Of a stretch of 64,000 bases of DNA, positions 37,418-45,947 are shown in pieces. Under the pieces are notes generated by a model. That model was not told the origin of the DNA. It saw only the letters and a program-made list of their open reading frames with translations, and did not search any database. Position 1 is the stretch's first letter. Each line of letters begins with the position of its first letter. A program made the translations under genes and the position numbers. The stretch comes from Verrucomicrobia bacterium S94 (lineage in GTDB: Bacteria > Verrucomicrobiota > Kiritimatiellia > Kiritimatiellales > Pontiellaceae), in assembly GCA_004299845.1 (NCBI GenBank), contig CP036201.1, positions 3,100,001 to 3,164,000 on the forward strand, written 5' to 3'.

Positions 37418-38437
37418 ATGACCTCTGATATATTAACGTGGACCGGTATTCTTGTTCTGATCATTCAATCCGGTGTTTTTTCGGGACTGAATCTTGCGAT
37501 GTTCGGACTCAGCGCCCTTCGGCTGCAGGCTATGGCGGATACGGGGAACCGGAAAGCTGCCGGACTTTTTGCCCTGCGGCAGGATTCGAACTTTCTGCTG
37601 ACGACCATTCTCTGGGGCAATGTGTCCACCAATGTATTGCTGGCTTTGCTGTCGGATTCCGTTATGGCCGGTGTTGCCGGCTTTTTCTTTTCCACGGTCA
37701 TCATCACCCTGTGCGGGGAAATCATGCCGCAGGCCTATTTTTCCCGCCACGCCCTTCAGGTTGCCACGCTGCTTTCCCCGCTGCTGAAAATCTACCAGAT
37801 CCTCCTCTATCCCGTAGCCAGACCGACGGCATGGCTGCTGGATAAATGGCTCGGGAAAGAGGGTATCAACTATCTTCCGGAAGAGGAACTGATGGCGGTG
37901 CTCAAACAGCATATGAAATCACCGGAATCCGATGTCGGCCATATTGAAGGGCGGGGTGCGGTAAATTTCCTGGCACTGGATGATCTGCTGGTTACCGAAG
38001 AAGGGGAGCCGATTGATCCCCGCAGCATCCTGGCACTGCCGATGAAACATCACCGGCCGGTTTTCCCGGCCTACACGCCCGATTCGCGGGATCCTTTTCT
38101 GAAAAAAATCCAGTCTTCGGGAAAACGATGGGTTGTTCTGACAGACCCGCACGGCAACCCGGCATACACCCTGGACTGTGCTTCATTTATGTCCGCCGCC
38201 CTCTTCAGCCATCAGGCGGTCGATCCGATGGAACACTGCCACCGGCCGGTGATGGTGTACGAACGCCGCACCCGGCTTTCACAGATTCTCGGCCGGCTGG
38301 AAACCGCTCCCGGCGACGACAACATCAGGCAGGATGTCATTCTCCTTTGGAGTGCCCGGGAAAAACGGATCATCACCGGATCCGATCTGTTCGGTTATCT
38401 GATGCGGGGCATTGTCCGGCAGACCGGGTCAGACTGA
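37418..38437 (+). CDS. CNNM (DUF21)-type membrane protein, CorB/C hemolysin-like
   Basis: A 339-residue protein with four N-terminal helices of the CNNM/DUF21 transmembrane domain (ILVLIIQSGVFSGLNLAMFG, TTILWGNVSTNVLLALLSD, GVAGFFFSTVIITLCGEIMP) and a cytosolic C-terminal part resembling a degenerate CBS pair (ALPMKHHRPVFPAYTP, WVVLTDPHGNPAYTLDC). The family is linked to Mg export and metal balance. It is the last gene of the bioF-rimK run, 12 bp after the AstE-like gene. The CBS region is short and diverged. Ends tail to tail, 9 bp overlap, with the GNAT-nitrilase gene. Confidence 0.82.
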   Translation: MTSDILTWTGILVLIIQSGVFSGLNLAMFGLSALRLQAMADTGNRKAAGLFALRQDSNFLLTTILWGNVSTNVLLALLSDSVMAGVAGFFFSTVIITLCGEIMPQAYFSRHALQVATLLSPLLKIYQILLYPVARPTAWLLDKWLGKEGINYLPEEELMAVLKQHMKSPESDVGHIEGRGAVNFLALDDLLVTEEGEPIDPRSILALPMKHHRPVFPAYTPDSRDPFLKKIQSSGKRWVVLTDPHGNPAYTLDCASFMSAALFSHQAVDPMEHCHRPVMVYERRTRLSQILGRLETAPGDDNIRQDVILLWSAREKRIITGSDLFGYLMRGIVRQTGSD

Positions 38438-39981
38438 CCGGTCCGAGGGTTTGGAAGACTGCACAATCCGGTATAAATCGGTTCGACGATCCTTTTTATT
38501 TCTGACACTTCCGCGCGAATGCAGTTCCTTGAGCAGATCGAAATTAACATCCGCAATCAGCACCATTTCCGTATTCGGCGTGGCCTCGGTTTTCACCGTA
38601 TTCGTCGGGAAGGAAAAATCGGACGGGGTAAAGATCGCGGACTGCGCGTACTGAATATCCATATTATTGACATTCGGCAGATTTCCGACCGCACCGGCAA
38701 TGACCACATAACATTCATTTTCAATAGCCCGCGCCTGAGCACAGTGGCGCACCCGCATATACCCGTTCTGGGTATCGGTCAGAAACGGAACAAACAGAAT
38801 ATTCATATCCTGGTCAGCCAGAATCCGGCACACCTCCGGAAACTCAACGTCGTAGCAGATCAGAATGCCGATTTTCCCGCAGTCGGTATCAAAGGCCTCG
38901 ATACGGTCCCCCCGGACATTCCCCAGGCCTCCACTTCCGACGGCGTCGGATGAATTTTATGAAAACGGTCGAAGGTGCCGTCGCGGCGGCAGAGAAAGGA
39001 TACGTTCAGCAGGCGGCCGTCTTCCACCACCTCCGGCATACTGCCGGTGATTACATTCACGTTATACGCCACCGCCAGTTCCTGAAACCGCTCCCGAAGC
39101 GGATCCGTAAACTGAGCCAGCGCACGGATCGCCTTGGCTTCGGGCAGGTGGTTGTGCGGCGACATCAACGGTGCATTGAAAAATTCCGGAAAAAGGACAA
39201 AGTCGGCTTTATAGTCGGAAACCGCATCGATGAAATATTCCGCCTGCTCCATCAGTTTCTCCACACTCCGGAACGGACGCATCTGCCACTGTACCAGGCC
39301 GATCCGCACTTCGGTACGCTCCATATTGAGCACTTTGGGATCGGGCTGATAATAAATATTATTCCATTCCAGCAGCGTCGCAAATTCGCAGCTTTCCACA
39401 TCCCCTTCCAGATAGTTTTTCAGCACCTTTTTCACATGAAATCCATTGGCCAGCTGAAACGAGAGCGTCGGATCGTGGATCTCCTTACCCTGCACCTTTT
39501 CGATATAAACGCGGGGCGGCATATGGTCGGCATAGTTTTTATAGTTGGGAATCCGCCCGCCGGCCATAATGGCGCGCAGGTTCATATTTTCGCACAGCTC
39601 TTTCCGGCCTTCATAAAGGCGCCGTCCCAGCCGCATTCCGCGATATTCCGGATGCACAAAAACATCAATGCCGTAAAGCACATCGCCCGACGGATCATGG
39701 GTATTAAACGAGTTGTTTCCGTGGATCTGATTATAGGTGTGATTATCGCCGAACCGGTCATATTGAATAATCAGCGAAAGCGCACTGGCAACCACTTTCC
39801 CGTTGAGTGTGATGCACAGCTGGCCCTCCGGAAAAATCGCGAGCAGCCGGCGGATGTCCTCTTCTTTCCATGAGCCCAGCCCCGTCTGCTCATAGGCCTT
39901 ATCCATCGAGCTTCTTAAATCAACATAGTCTTCAAGCTCAAGATGGCGCAGTTCGATAACATCCTGTATATGATTTTCCAT
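38429..39981 (-). pseudogene. GNAT acetyltransferase / carbon-nitrogen hydrolase (nitrilase) fusion, split by a one-base deletion
   Basis: The 5' part (38860-39981) encodes an N-terminal GNAT domain (about residues 1-215, GIDVFVHPEYRGMRLGRRLYE) and the first half of a nitrilase domain with the catalytic Glu (VLFPEFFNAP) and Lys (RFHKIHPTPSE). The frame then breaks in six G residues (C run 38908-38913) after AWGMSGG. In the next frame the rest of the domain follows, including the catalytic Cys (ILICYDVEFPEVC) and RVRHCAQARAIENECYVV, down to 38429. Adding one G gives exactly 517 codons plus stop, the normal size of this fusion family. A true pseudogene or a sequencing error are both possible; error is favoured by two similar cases. 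Confidence 0.85.
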
Positions 39982-39997
39982 ACGCTTCCCTCTTCAG

Positions 39998-41095
39998 TTA
40001 AAACCATTTCATCCGGCGGAAAACCGCCAGCATGCCCAGAACCAGCGCAACCATAACCACCCAGAAAACGGGATAGCTGTATTTCCAGCCAAGCTCCGGC
40101 ATATGTTCAAAGTTCATGCCGTAAATGCCCGCCACAAAAGTAAGCGGAATAAAGATGGTGGCAATAATGGTCAATACCTGCATGACCTGATTGGTTTTCT
40201 GCCCCATGCTCGACAAATAAAGATCCTGCACCCCGCTAAGCATATCGCGGAAGGTTTCAACGGTATCAATGACCTGAATAGTGTGGTCATACAGATCGCG
40301 CAGATAGGCCGAGATTTTAGCATTCAGCAGTTTGCTCTCGCCCCGTTCCAGAGCGCTGACCGCCTCGCGCAAAGGCCAAACCGCCTTGCGGATATACAGC
40401 AGTTCCCGTTTCTGGGCATAGAGCTCATTCAGCAGAAAACTGTTCGGATTCTCCATCAGCGCCTGTTCGATGCTTTCGATCTGCTCTCCGGTTTTTTCAA
40501 GAATCATGAAATAATTATCCACGATCGCATCCATCAGGGCATACAACAGATAGTCAGCCCCCATTTTCCGAATACGCCCATGCCCTTTCCGTAAGCGGTC
40601 ACGCACCGCATCAAACACATCGCCGGCCCGTTCCTGAAATGAAATCAGGCAGTTTTCCGTCAGAATAAAACTGATCTGCTCCGAATGAATATCACCGCTC
40701 TCCGGTTCCACAAAAAGCATACGCACCACCAGAAAAAGATAGTCGCCCATATCTTCCAGTTTCGGGCGCTGCGTCGTGTGCAGAATATCCTCCAGCACCA
40801 GCGGATGGATGCCGAACTCCGCCCCGATACGACCGATCACATCAGTATTATTGAGCCCGGTTATATTAATCCACGAAACGGTGTCAGTCTCCTTGAGTGC
40901 AAAACACGACGCTGCAGCCGCATCATCCTCCTCACAGAACTTTTCGGCCGAATAATCCAGCACGGAAATACGCAGGGGTTCGGCCGTCTGCTCCCCGGTA
41001 TACATCATGGTGCCCGGCGGTGTATCCTTCTTATCGGAGATCGTAATAAACAGCCGTTTAAGCTGCCGGTCTGCGACTTTGAGCAGTTTATTCAT
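39998..41095 (-). CDS. corA: CorA-family magnesium/cobalt transporter
   Basis: A 365-residue divalent-cation channel. ATG 41095 is chosen for its perfect AGGAGG site; the open frame extends nine codons upstream. The N-terminal cytosolic domain (WINITGLNNTDVIGRIGAEF, PLVLEDILHTTQRPKLEDMG) is followed by a long helix and two C-terminal membrane helices (QVLTIIATIFIPLTFVAGIYG and YPVFWVVMVALVLGMLAVF) flanking the selectivity motif YGMNFEHMPE. The gene overlaps the upstream mscS by 8 bp. Being in an operon with two mechanosensitive channels suggests an ion-balance role. Confidence 0.95.
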   Translation of the reverse strand: MNKLLKVADRQLKRLFITISDKKDTPPGTMMYTGEQTAEPLRISVLDYSAEKFCEEDDAAAASCFALKETDTVSWINITGLNNTDVIGRIGAEFGIHPLVLEDILHTTQRPKLEDMGDYLFLVVRMLFVEPESGDIHSEQISFILTENCLISFQERAGDVFDAVRDRLRKGHGRIRKMGADYLLYALMDAIVDNYFMILEKTGEQIESIEQALMENPNSFLLNELYAQKRELLYIRKAVWPLREAVSALERGESKLLNAKISAYLRDLYDHTIQVIDTVETFRDMLSGVQDLYLSSMGQKTNQVMQVLTIIATIFIPLTFVAGIYGMNFEHMPELGWKYSYPVFWVVMVALVLGMLAVFRRMKWF

Positions 41096-41960
41096 TTTTT
41101 CCTCCTGCCGGCTCAGCCGCACCCCGTGCGTCTGGAACCGGTACTACATGTACGGGAAACGGCTTTGTGACTTCACCGGCATACAGCGTACGGTGCGGGA
41201 ACGGAATCTCGATTTTCTCTTCATCGAACCGTTTTTTGATCTCTTTCATCAGACTGTTACGCAATGCGATATAATCCGTTTTCGCAAACCAGGGCCCAAA
41301 CTGGAATTCCAGAGCGGAATCGCCGAAGCCCTTGAATATAATCAGCGGCTCGGGCTCATCCAGACAGTAGGGGTTGGCCGTTGCAACCTCTTTGAGCACA
41401 TTCACCACATGGTCCACATCCTCTTTATAAGCCACCCCGATCGGGATATCCATCCGGCGGATAGGAAAGCGTGTCACATTAGTGAACGATGATTTGATCA
41501 GCGTTTCATTCGGAATCCGGATCAGCTGATTATTAAACGTGCGTAATTGAACAGACAGCAGATCAATGGAATGAACCGTACCGTGATCGGAACCGGCATG
41601 CAGAACATCGCCGACCGCAAACGGTTTTTCCCAAATCAGGAAAAGGCCGCTGATCAGATTCGACAAGCTGGTCTGCGAAGCGAAACCGATCGCCACACCG
41701 GCAATTCCGGCCGCCCCCAGCAGTGTCCCGAGCTGAACGCCCGCTTTCTGCAACACCATAATGATGAGTAGTGCCGTGCCCAGATAAAGCACCCCTTTAC
41801 TGGCCAGCATGATCGATTGTTCGCTGACTTTTTTGCGCAGACCTTTACGAATCAGATAACTGAACAGCCGCAGAAACGGCAGCCCGAATCCCAGCAGCAG
41901 CACGCAGTAGATAACCGTTCCCCGATACTGGTCGAACCAGCTGTGTAGATACGCCGTCAT
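41088..41960 (-). CDS. MscS-family mechanosensitive channel
   Basis: A 290-residue small-conductance mechanosensitive channel that opens under membrane tension to release solutes. Two leading helices (TVIYCVLLLGFGLPFLRLF and LYLGTALLIIMVLQKAG) precede the pore helix AAGIAGVAIGFASQTSLSNLISG, followed by the beta domain (FAVGDVLHAGSDHGTVHSID, IRIPNETLIKSSFTN). The start overlaps the DUF432 stop (ATGA) and the end overlaps corA by 8 bp, so translation is likely coupled. Confidence 0.95.
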   Translation of the reverse strand: MTAYLHSWFDQYRGTVIYCVLLLGFGLPFLRLFSYLIRKGLRKKVSEQSIMLASKGVLYLGTALLIIMVLQKAGVQLGTLLGAAGIAGVAIGFASQTSLSNLISGLFLIWEKPFAVGDVLHAGSDHGTVHSIDLLSVQLRTFNNQLIRIPNETLIKSSFTNVTRFPIRRMDIPIGVAYKEDVDHVVNVLKEVATANPYCLDEPEPLIIFKGFGDSALEFQFGPWFAKTDYIALRNSLMKEIKKRFDEEKIEIPFPHRTLYAGEVTKPFPVHVVPVPDARGAAEPAGGKNE

Positions 41961-42753
41961 GAAACATCCACCCGCTGTTTAAAATTATCAAAAGAACGTA
42001 GCAATGTACCACGTTTGATGGCTTCACGCGCGTTGCCGACCTTTTGATCGGCCCTGCCCAGATCCGGCGCGCCTGCGGCATAGACCATACGGCTCCAGCT
42101 CTCCGCCCCCGATAACTCACACGACCCCGTCCGGTCCAGAGGCGTTCACTGCCCTGATAAATATTAAGATGCTGGGGACGGATACAGATCCGCTCAAAGG
42201 CCAGCGTCTCTTTCGAAAGGTTTTTCACGTTCAACGGAAATACCACCCGATGCGCACTGTTGGAAAGCTCCGCCAGATGAAGCCGCGCTGTGGTTTTCAA
42301 CGCATAACACAGTTCCCCTTCCGTAAAGGAGCCGAACCAGGAGTTTGAAAGCGTATAAGTCGGCACCTCCACAGCCGTTTTCCCTGCGGAGCCGAAACTG
42401 ATCGAGAGCCACAGCGGAAGACCGATATAAAATTCCACCGTCTGCTTCGGCATCACCGTCATCAGCATTTCCGGTCGCACAATAATCGACCGATCCGGCA
42501 GGCTCGGCTCCAGTCGCACACAGTCCATCGCTTCATCCAGAATCCAGCGGCTCCATTCAAAGCCCCGGTTCATAGGCTCCCTCAGAATCTCCAGCGAGCA
42601 CCGTTGATCATCAATTTGCATTTCCTGCTCGTGCGAGACATACCAGTCTTTACGCTTCCGGTGTATACGCAGTGTTAACGGCCCGACACAGCAAACCAGC
42701 GTTTCCCCTTCCAGCAACGTGTGCGTTTCCCACAACGCAGAATAATCCGGCAT
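41957..42753 (-). pseudogene. DUF432 family protein, split by a one-base deletion
   Basis: The frame from ATG 42753 encodes a beta-rich protein (LEGETLVCCVGPLTLRIHRK, VEFYIGLPLWLSISFG, LAFERICIRPQHLNIYQGSE) fitting DUF432, a family often next to mscS. As read, it runs into the mscS gene to 41845 with non-family sequence. A missing base in a five-G tract (C run 42106-42110) explains this: after LWTGRGRVSYRG the next frame reads AESWSRMVYAAGAPDLGR and ends ...FKQRVDVS, with its TGA overlapping the mscS ATG. Adding one G gives exactly 265 codons plus stop. Function unknown; the context suggests a channel accessory role. Confidence 0.75.
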
Positions 42754-44066
42754 CAGTTTTCTCCCGCATCATACTGCAGACAAGGCTGCCCCGTGGCTTC
42801 GAGCACCGTCCGCCAGAGACTGCCGGCCGGATTGATTTTACGCCTTCCTTTCGTTACCAGCTCCAGCGGAACATGCACATAATGCCCGCTCCAGCGGCTG
42901 ACCATCATCCCGGTCCGCCCGGCCATCGCCGCATGCACCGCCGCATGGGCCAGTCGCGTGCAGTAAATCCGGTCCGTCGCACACGCGGGCGCGGAGCGTA
43001 CCGAATAACCGGGATCCAGATATTTCAGTTTCACCGGTTTTTCCAACGCCTGAAAATGCTGCTGAATCCGCTCACACAACAACTCTCCGATATCATGGTG
43101 CAGCACATTTCCGCTGGCGTCCTTATCCTCCCGACCCTGCTGTTTAAAGTGCCGCTGCCCGGCACCCTCGGCCACTACAATCACGGCATGATCCTTACGC
43201 TCCAGCCGCTCCTCCAGATAAGCCAGCAACCCGTTCGGTCCATCAAAATCAAACTCCACCTCCGGCACCAGCACCACATTCGCCTCCAGCGAGGCAATCG
43301 CCGCACCGGCAGCAATAAATCCGCTATCGCGCCCCATCACTTTCACAATCCCCACACCGCGTTCCGTTGACCGCGCTTCGACATGCGCGTCCGAAATCAC
43401 GCGCGCAGCAATTTCTACCGCCGTGTCGTATCCGAACGACTGGTCCACCCACATAATGTCATTATCAATGGTTTTCGGAATACCGATCACACTGACCGGC
43501 TCGTCCCGACGCAGCAATTCCTGACTTAATTCAAGTGCCCCGCGCTGAGTGCCGTCGCCGCCAATCACAAACAACTGCGAAATCCCCTGTTCCAGAATCC
43601 AGTCCGCCATTTCGCCGACCTTCTGAGCACCGCGGCTGGTGCCCAGCATCGTTCCGCCGTCGCGGTGGATTTCATCCACCGAATCCGGCGTTAATTCCTC
43701 TGGCGGAAGACCCGCATCCGTCAGTCCTGCATATCCATAACGAATACCGAGAATACGGGGCACCCCGTAATGATGACTCAGACTCATCACCAGACCGCGA
43801 ATCACATCATTCAGCCCGGGGCACAGCCCGCCGCAGGTCAGAATCGCAGCCGTCATCTTTTCAGGCGCACCCGAAATCAGCGCGCGCGGTCCGGCCCGTT
43901 CGAATGCACTTTCAGCATCATTATGGTCGTCTGTAATACAGGGGAAGATCCGGACCGCATCGGTATCAGACCGATATCTGATCTCCGCAGTAGAATCGCA
44001 GCCGGCATAACGCAGCGGCGAAGAATGATTAATATTTTCAAATTTTGAAATACGGGTATCCATCAC
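42753..44066 (-). CDS. pfkA: ATP-dependent 6-phosphofructokinase (long type)
   Basis: Phosphorylates fructose 6-phosphate in glycolysis. The 437-residue protein has an N-terminal extension of about 70 residues before the core (ILTCGGLCPGLNDVIRG), as in the plant and trypanosome-type enzymes. The donor-site sequence VIGGDGTQRGA has Gly where PPi-dependent enzymes have Asp, so ATP should be the donor; PKTIDNDIMWVDQSFGYDTA is the catalytic loop and VMGRDSGFIA binds substrate. It overlaps the upstream mscS by 4 bp and abuts the DUF432 gene (TGATG), placing a glycolytic enzyme inside a channel operon. Confidence 0.92.
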   Translation of the reverse strand: MMDTRISKFENINHSSPLRYAGCDSTAEIRYRSDTDAVRIFPCITDDHNDAESAFERAGPRALISGAPEKMTAAILTCGGLCPGLNDVIRGLVMSLSHHYGVPRILGIRYGYAGLTDAGLPPEELTPDSVDEIHRDGGTMLGTSRGAQKVGEMADWILEQGISQLFVIGGDGTQRGALELSQELLRRDEPVSVIGIPKTIDNDIMWVDQSFGYDTAVEIAARVISDAHVEARSTERGVGIVKVMGRDSGFIAAGAAIASLEANVVLVPEVEFDFDGPNGLLAYLEERLERKDHAVIVVAEGAGQRHFKQQGREDKDASGNVLHHDIGELLCERIQQHFQALEKPVKLKYLDPGYSVRSAPACATDRIYCTRLAHAAVHAAMAGRTGMMVSRWSGHYVHVPLELVTKGRRKINPAGSLWRTVLEATGQPCLQYDAGEN

Positions 44067-44980
44067 AGCTTCTCCTGATTCGGGTCATTGAGCGAAGACG
44101 CGGCCGGGGCTGAATAATAACGGATCGTCGGGTAGGCCAGCCAGATATCGGAGTTTTCGGCAAACGCATCGAGAATCTCCTCCCAGATTTTCTGTTCCGT
44201 GCCCCGGCGCTGGCGCGGGTTCACCAGATAGCGAATGGTTAAACAGACTCCAGAGTCTTTAACATCCGTATACACCGTTGGTGTCAGCTTCCCGGCAATA
44301 ATAAGATATTTCTGCGCCGCCTTGCGGATCTGAGCCTGCGCCCCCAGGGAAAGAAACTCGGTATTTTCCCGGCCGATTTTCAACAACAGTGCTTTCGCCT
44401 TTTTCCAATCGCTTTCGAACGTGATCAATACAGGAATTTCATTCCAGATATATTCAAATCCCGTATGCGAATTCGCCAGCGGTTTCCGCAGTGCCAGATT
44501 ATTCGGGACATGAATAATCCGTCCGGTACTCTGATCGGCATCCACCCAGTTGCCCACTTCCACAATGCTGAACTGAAACAGTCGGATATCAATAACATCC
44601 CCCTGTGTACCGTCAATTTCCACCCGATCGCCCACCCGGAACGGCTTGCGCGCCTCGATAAAAAAGAACCCGGCAATATTGGAAATCGGATCATGCAGTG
44701 CCACCGCCAGACCGGCGGACATCAGACCGAGAAACGTGCCCAGTGAGGTCATCCCGCGAAACCAGATCGACCCGATCACCAGAAAAACCACCCCAGTATG
44801 GATATAGGCTATCAACTTACGGGCATGATAACGCCGTTTATCATCTTCGACATTACGGTTCATTACACGTCCGGTGATCTCTTTGAGCAGAAAAAGAAAA
44901 ATGAACGCCGCCGCCGAATAGAGTATCCGCTCGGTGGTCTGAGGTGACAGCTTCCAGAATGCTGCAATCTGCTCAATCAT
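44063..44980 (-). CDS. MscS-family mechanosensitive channel
   Basis: A 305-residue mechanosensitive channel from ATG 44980 (MIEQIAAFWKLSPQTTERIL). Two helices (ILYSAAAFIFLFLLKEI, LIAYIHTGVVFLVIGSIWF) precede the pore helix (LGTFLGLMSAGLAVALHDPI) and MscS beta domain (FRVGDRVEIDGTQGDVIDIR, IIHVPNNLALRKPLAN). It differs considerably from the second MscS protein 2 kb downstream, so it is not a recent duplicate. First gene of the six-gene leftward operon. A small hairpin (CCGCA-GTA-TGCGG, 45000-45012) lies in its leader. Confidence 0.92.
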   Translation of the reverse strand: MIEQIAAFWKLSPQTTERILYSAAAFIFLFLLKEITGRVMNRNVEDDKRRYHARKLIAYIHTGVVFLVIGSIWFRGMTSLGTFLGLMSAGLAVALHDPISNIAGFFFIEARKPFRVGDRVEIDGTQGDVIDIRLFQFSIVEVGNWVDADQSTGRIIHVPNNLALRKPLANSHTGFEYIWNEIPVLITFESDWKKAKALLLKIGRENTEFLSLGAQAQIRKAAQKYLIIAGKLTPTVYTDVKDSGVCLTIRYLVNPRQRRGTEQKIWEEILDAFAENSDIWLAYPTIRYYSAPAASSLNDPNQEKL

Positions 44981-45098
44981 GATCTGCTTTCCGTATTTTC
45001 CGCAGTATGCGGCCTGGGCACTTTCCACGCAAGCAAGGGATTGCATTGACGTGCCTTTTCAAGCAAGCTCCTGCGCCTGATTCCGGGAAGGTATAACC

Positions 45099-45863
45099 AT
45101 GATAGGACAACGATTTTCAGCTGCAGCAGAAACCTACGACCGCCACGCCCGGCCCCAACAGACCCTGGCACAGTCGGTGGTGTCCATGCTGCCGGAAAGG
45201 CGTCCGAAGCGGATACTGGAACTCGGCCCCGGCACCGGTCAGCTCACCCGTCTGCTCATCAACCGGTTTCCCGAGGTACCGATTGATGCCGTAGACATAG
45301 CCGAAAAAATGATCGAGCATAGCCGGGCCCGATTTTCCCGCTATCCGCAGATCAACTGGATCATCGGCGATGCCCAGAATTTCCGGGGCTCCGATCCTTA
45401 TCCTCTGATTGTTTCCAGTTCGGCCCTGCACTGGGTTTCCAATCTGCGGGAAACCTTTGAAAATATTTTCCAAAATCTCGAACCCGGCGGAATATTCCTG
45501 CTGGGGATGATGCTCAAAGGGACCCTCAGAGAACTTCATGAACTGCGGCGGGAAATCGCGCCGGAAAAAACACCGGATCTTACTCTACCCAGCTATGAAA
45601 CCATTCAAACAGCCCTGAAGGACTCCGGCTTCACGCTTAAGCACCGGAAACATGCCGAAGAAGAGATCATCTATAAAGATGCCCGCACATTCCTCCGTGC
45701 CATTCATGAACAGGGTGTAACCGGCGGCAGAGTCAGTACCGCTAACATACCGCTCACCCGTTCGGAAATCAGCCGCCTCACGACAGTCTATCAGAACCGG
45801 TATGCCTCCGATGGCGGGGTCTGCGCCACCTACGAAACCGCCATCTTCCTGCTCACAAAATAA
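45099..45863 (+). CDS. bioC: Malonyl-ACP O-methyltransferase
   Basis: SAM-dependent methyltransferase that caps malonyl-ACP so fatty-acid enzymes can build the pimeloyl chain for biotin. The 254-residue protein begins with the BioC hallmark RFSAAAETYDRHARPQ, then the SAM motif ILELGPGTGQLTRLL and IVSSSALHWVSNL, which are also BioC-like. It lies 9 kb from bioF and 2 kb from bioD on the same strand; the ester it makes would be removed by the BioH-like hydrolase near bioF. Confidence 0.85.
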   Translation: MIGQRFSAAAETYDRHARPQQTLAQSVVSMLPERRPKRILELGPGTGQLTRLLINRFPEVPIDAVDIAEKMIEHSRARFSRYPQINWIIGDAQNFRGSDPYPLIVSSSALHWVSNLRETFENIFQNLEPGGIFLLGMMLKGTLRELHELRREIAPEKTPDLTLPSYETIQTALKDSGFTLKHRKHAEEEIIYKDARTFLRAIHEQGVTGGRVSTANIPLTRSEISRLTTVYQNRYASDGGVCATYETAIFLLTK

Positions 45864-45947
45864 ATCCATCGATTCAGCCGATTGATCCATGGTCTTTTGA
45901 CCGGCTCTTCTTTAGATTGAACATCATTAAAACAGGAGAATATGATC

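Noticed and set aside
38860-38907. Programmed ribosomal frameshift as explanation for the GNAT-nitrilase break
   Set aside because: There is no slippery heptamer with a downstream structure, and two other genes show the same one-G loss, which points to a common error or tract slippage.
41845-41956. C-terminal extension of the DUF432 frame into the mscS gene
   Set aside because: The sequence is low-quality and overlaps mscS; the alternative frame gives a normal end coupled to mscS, so the extension is a frameshift artefact.
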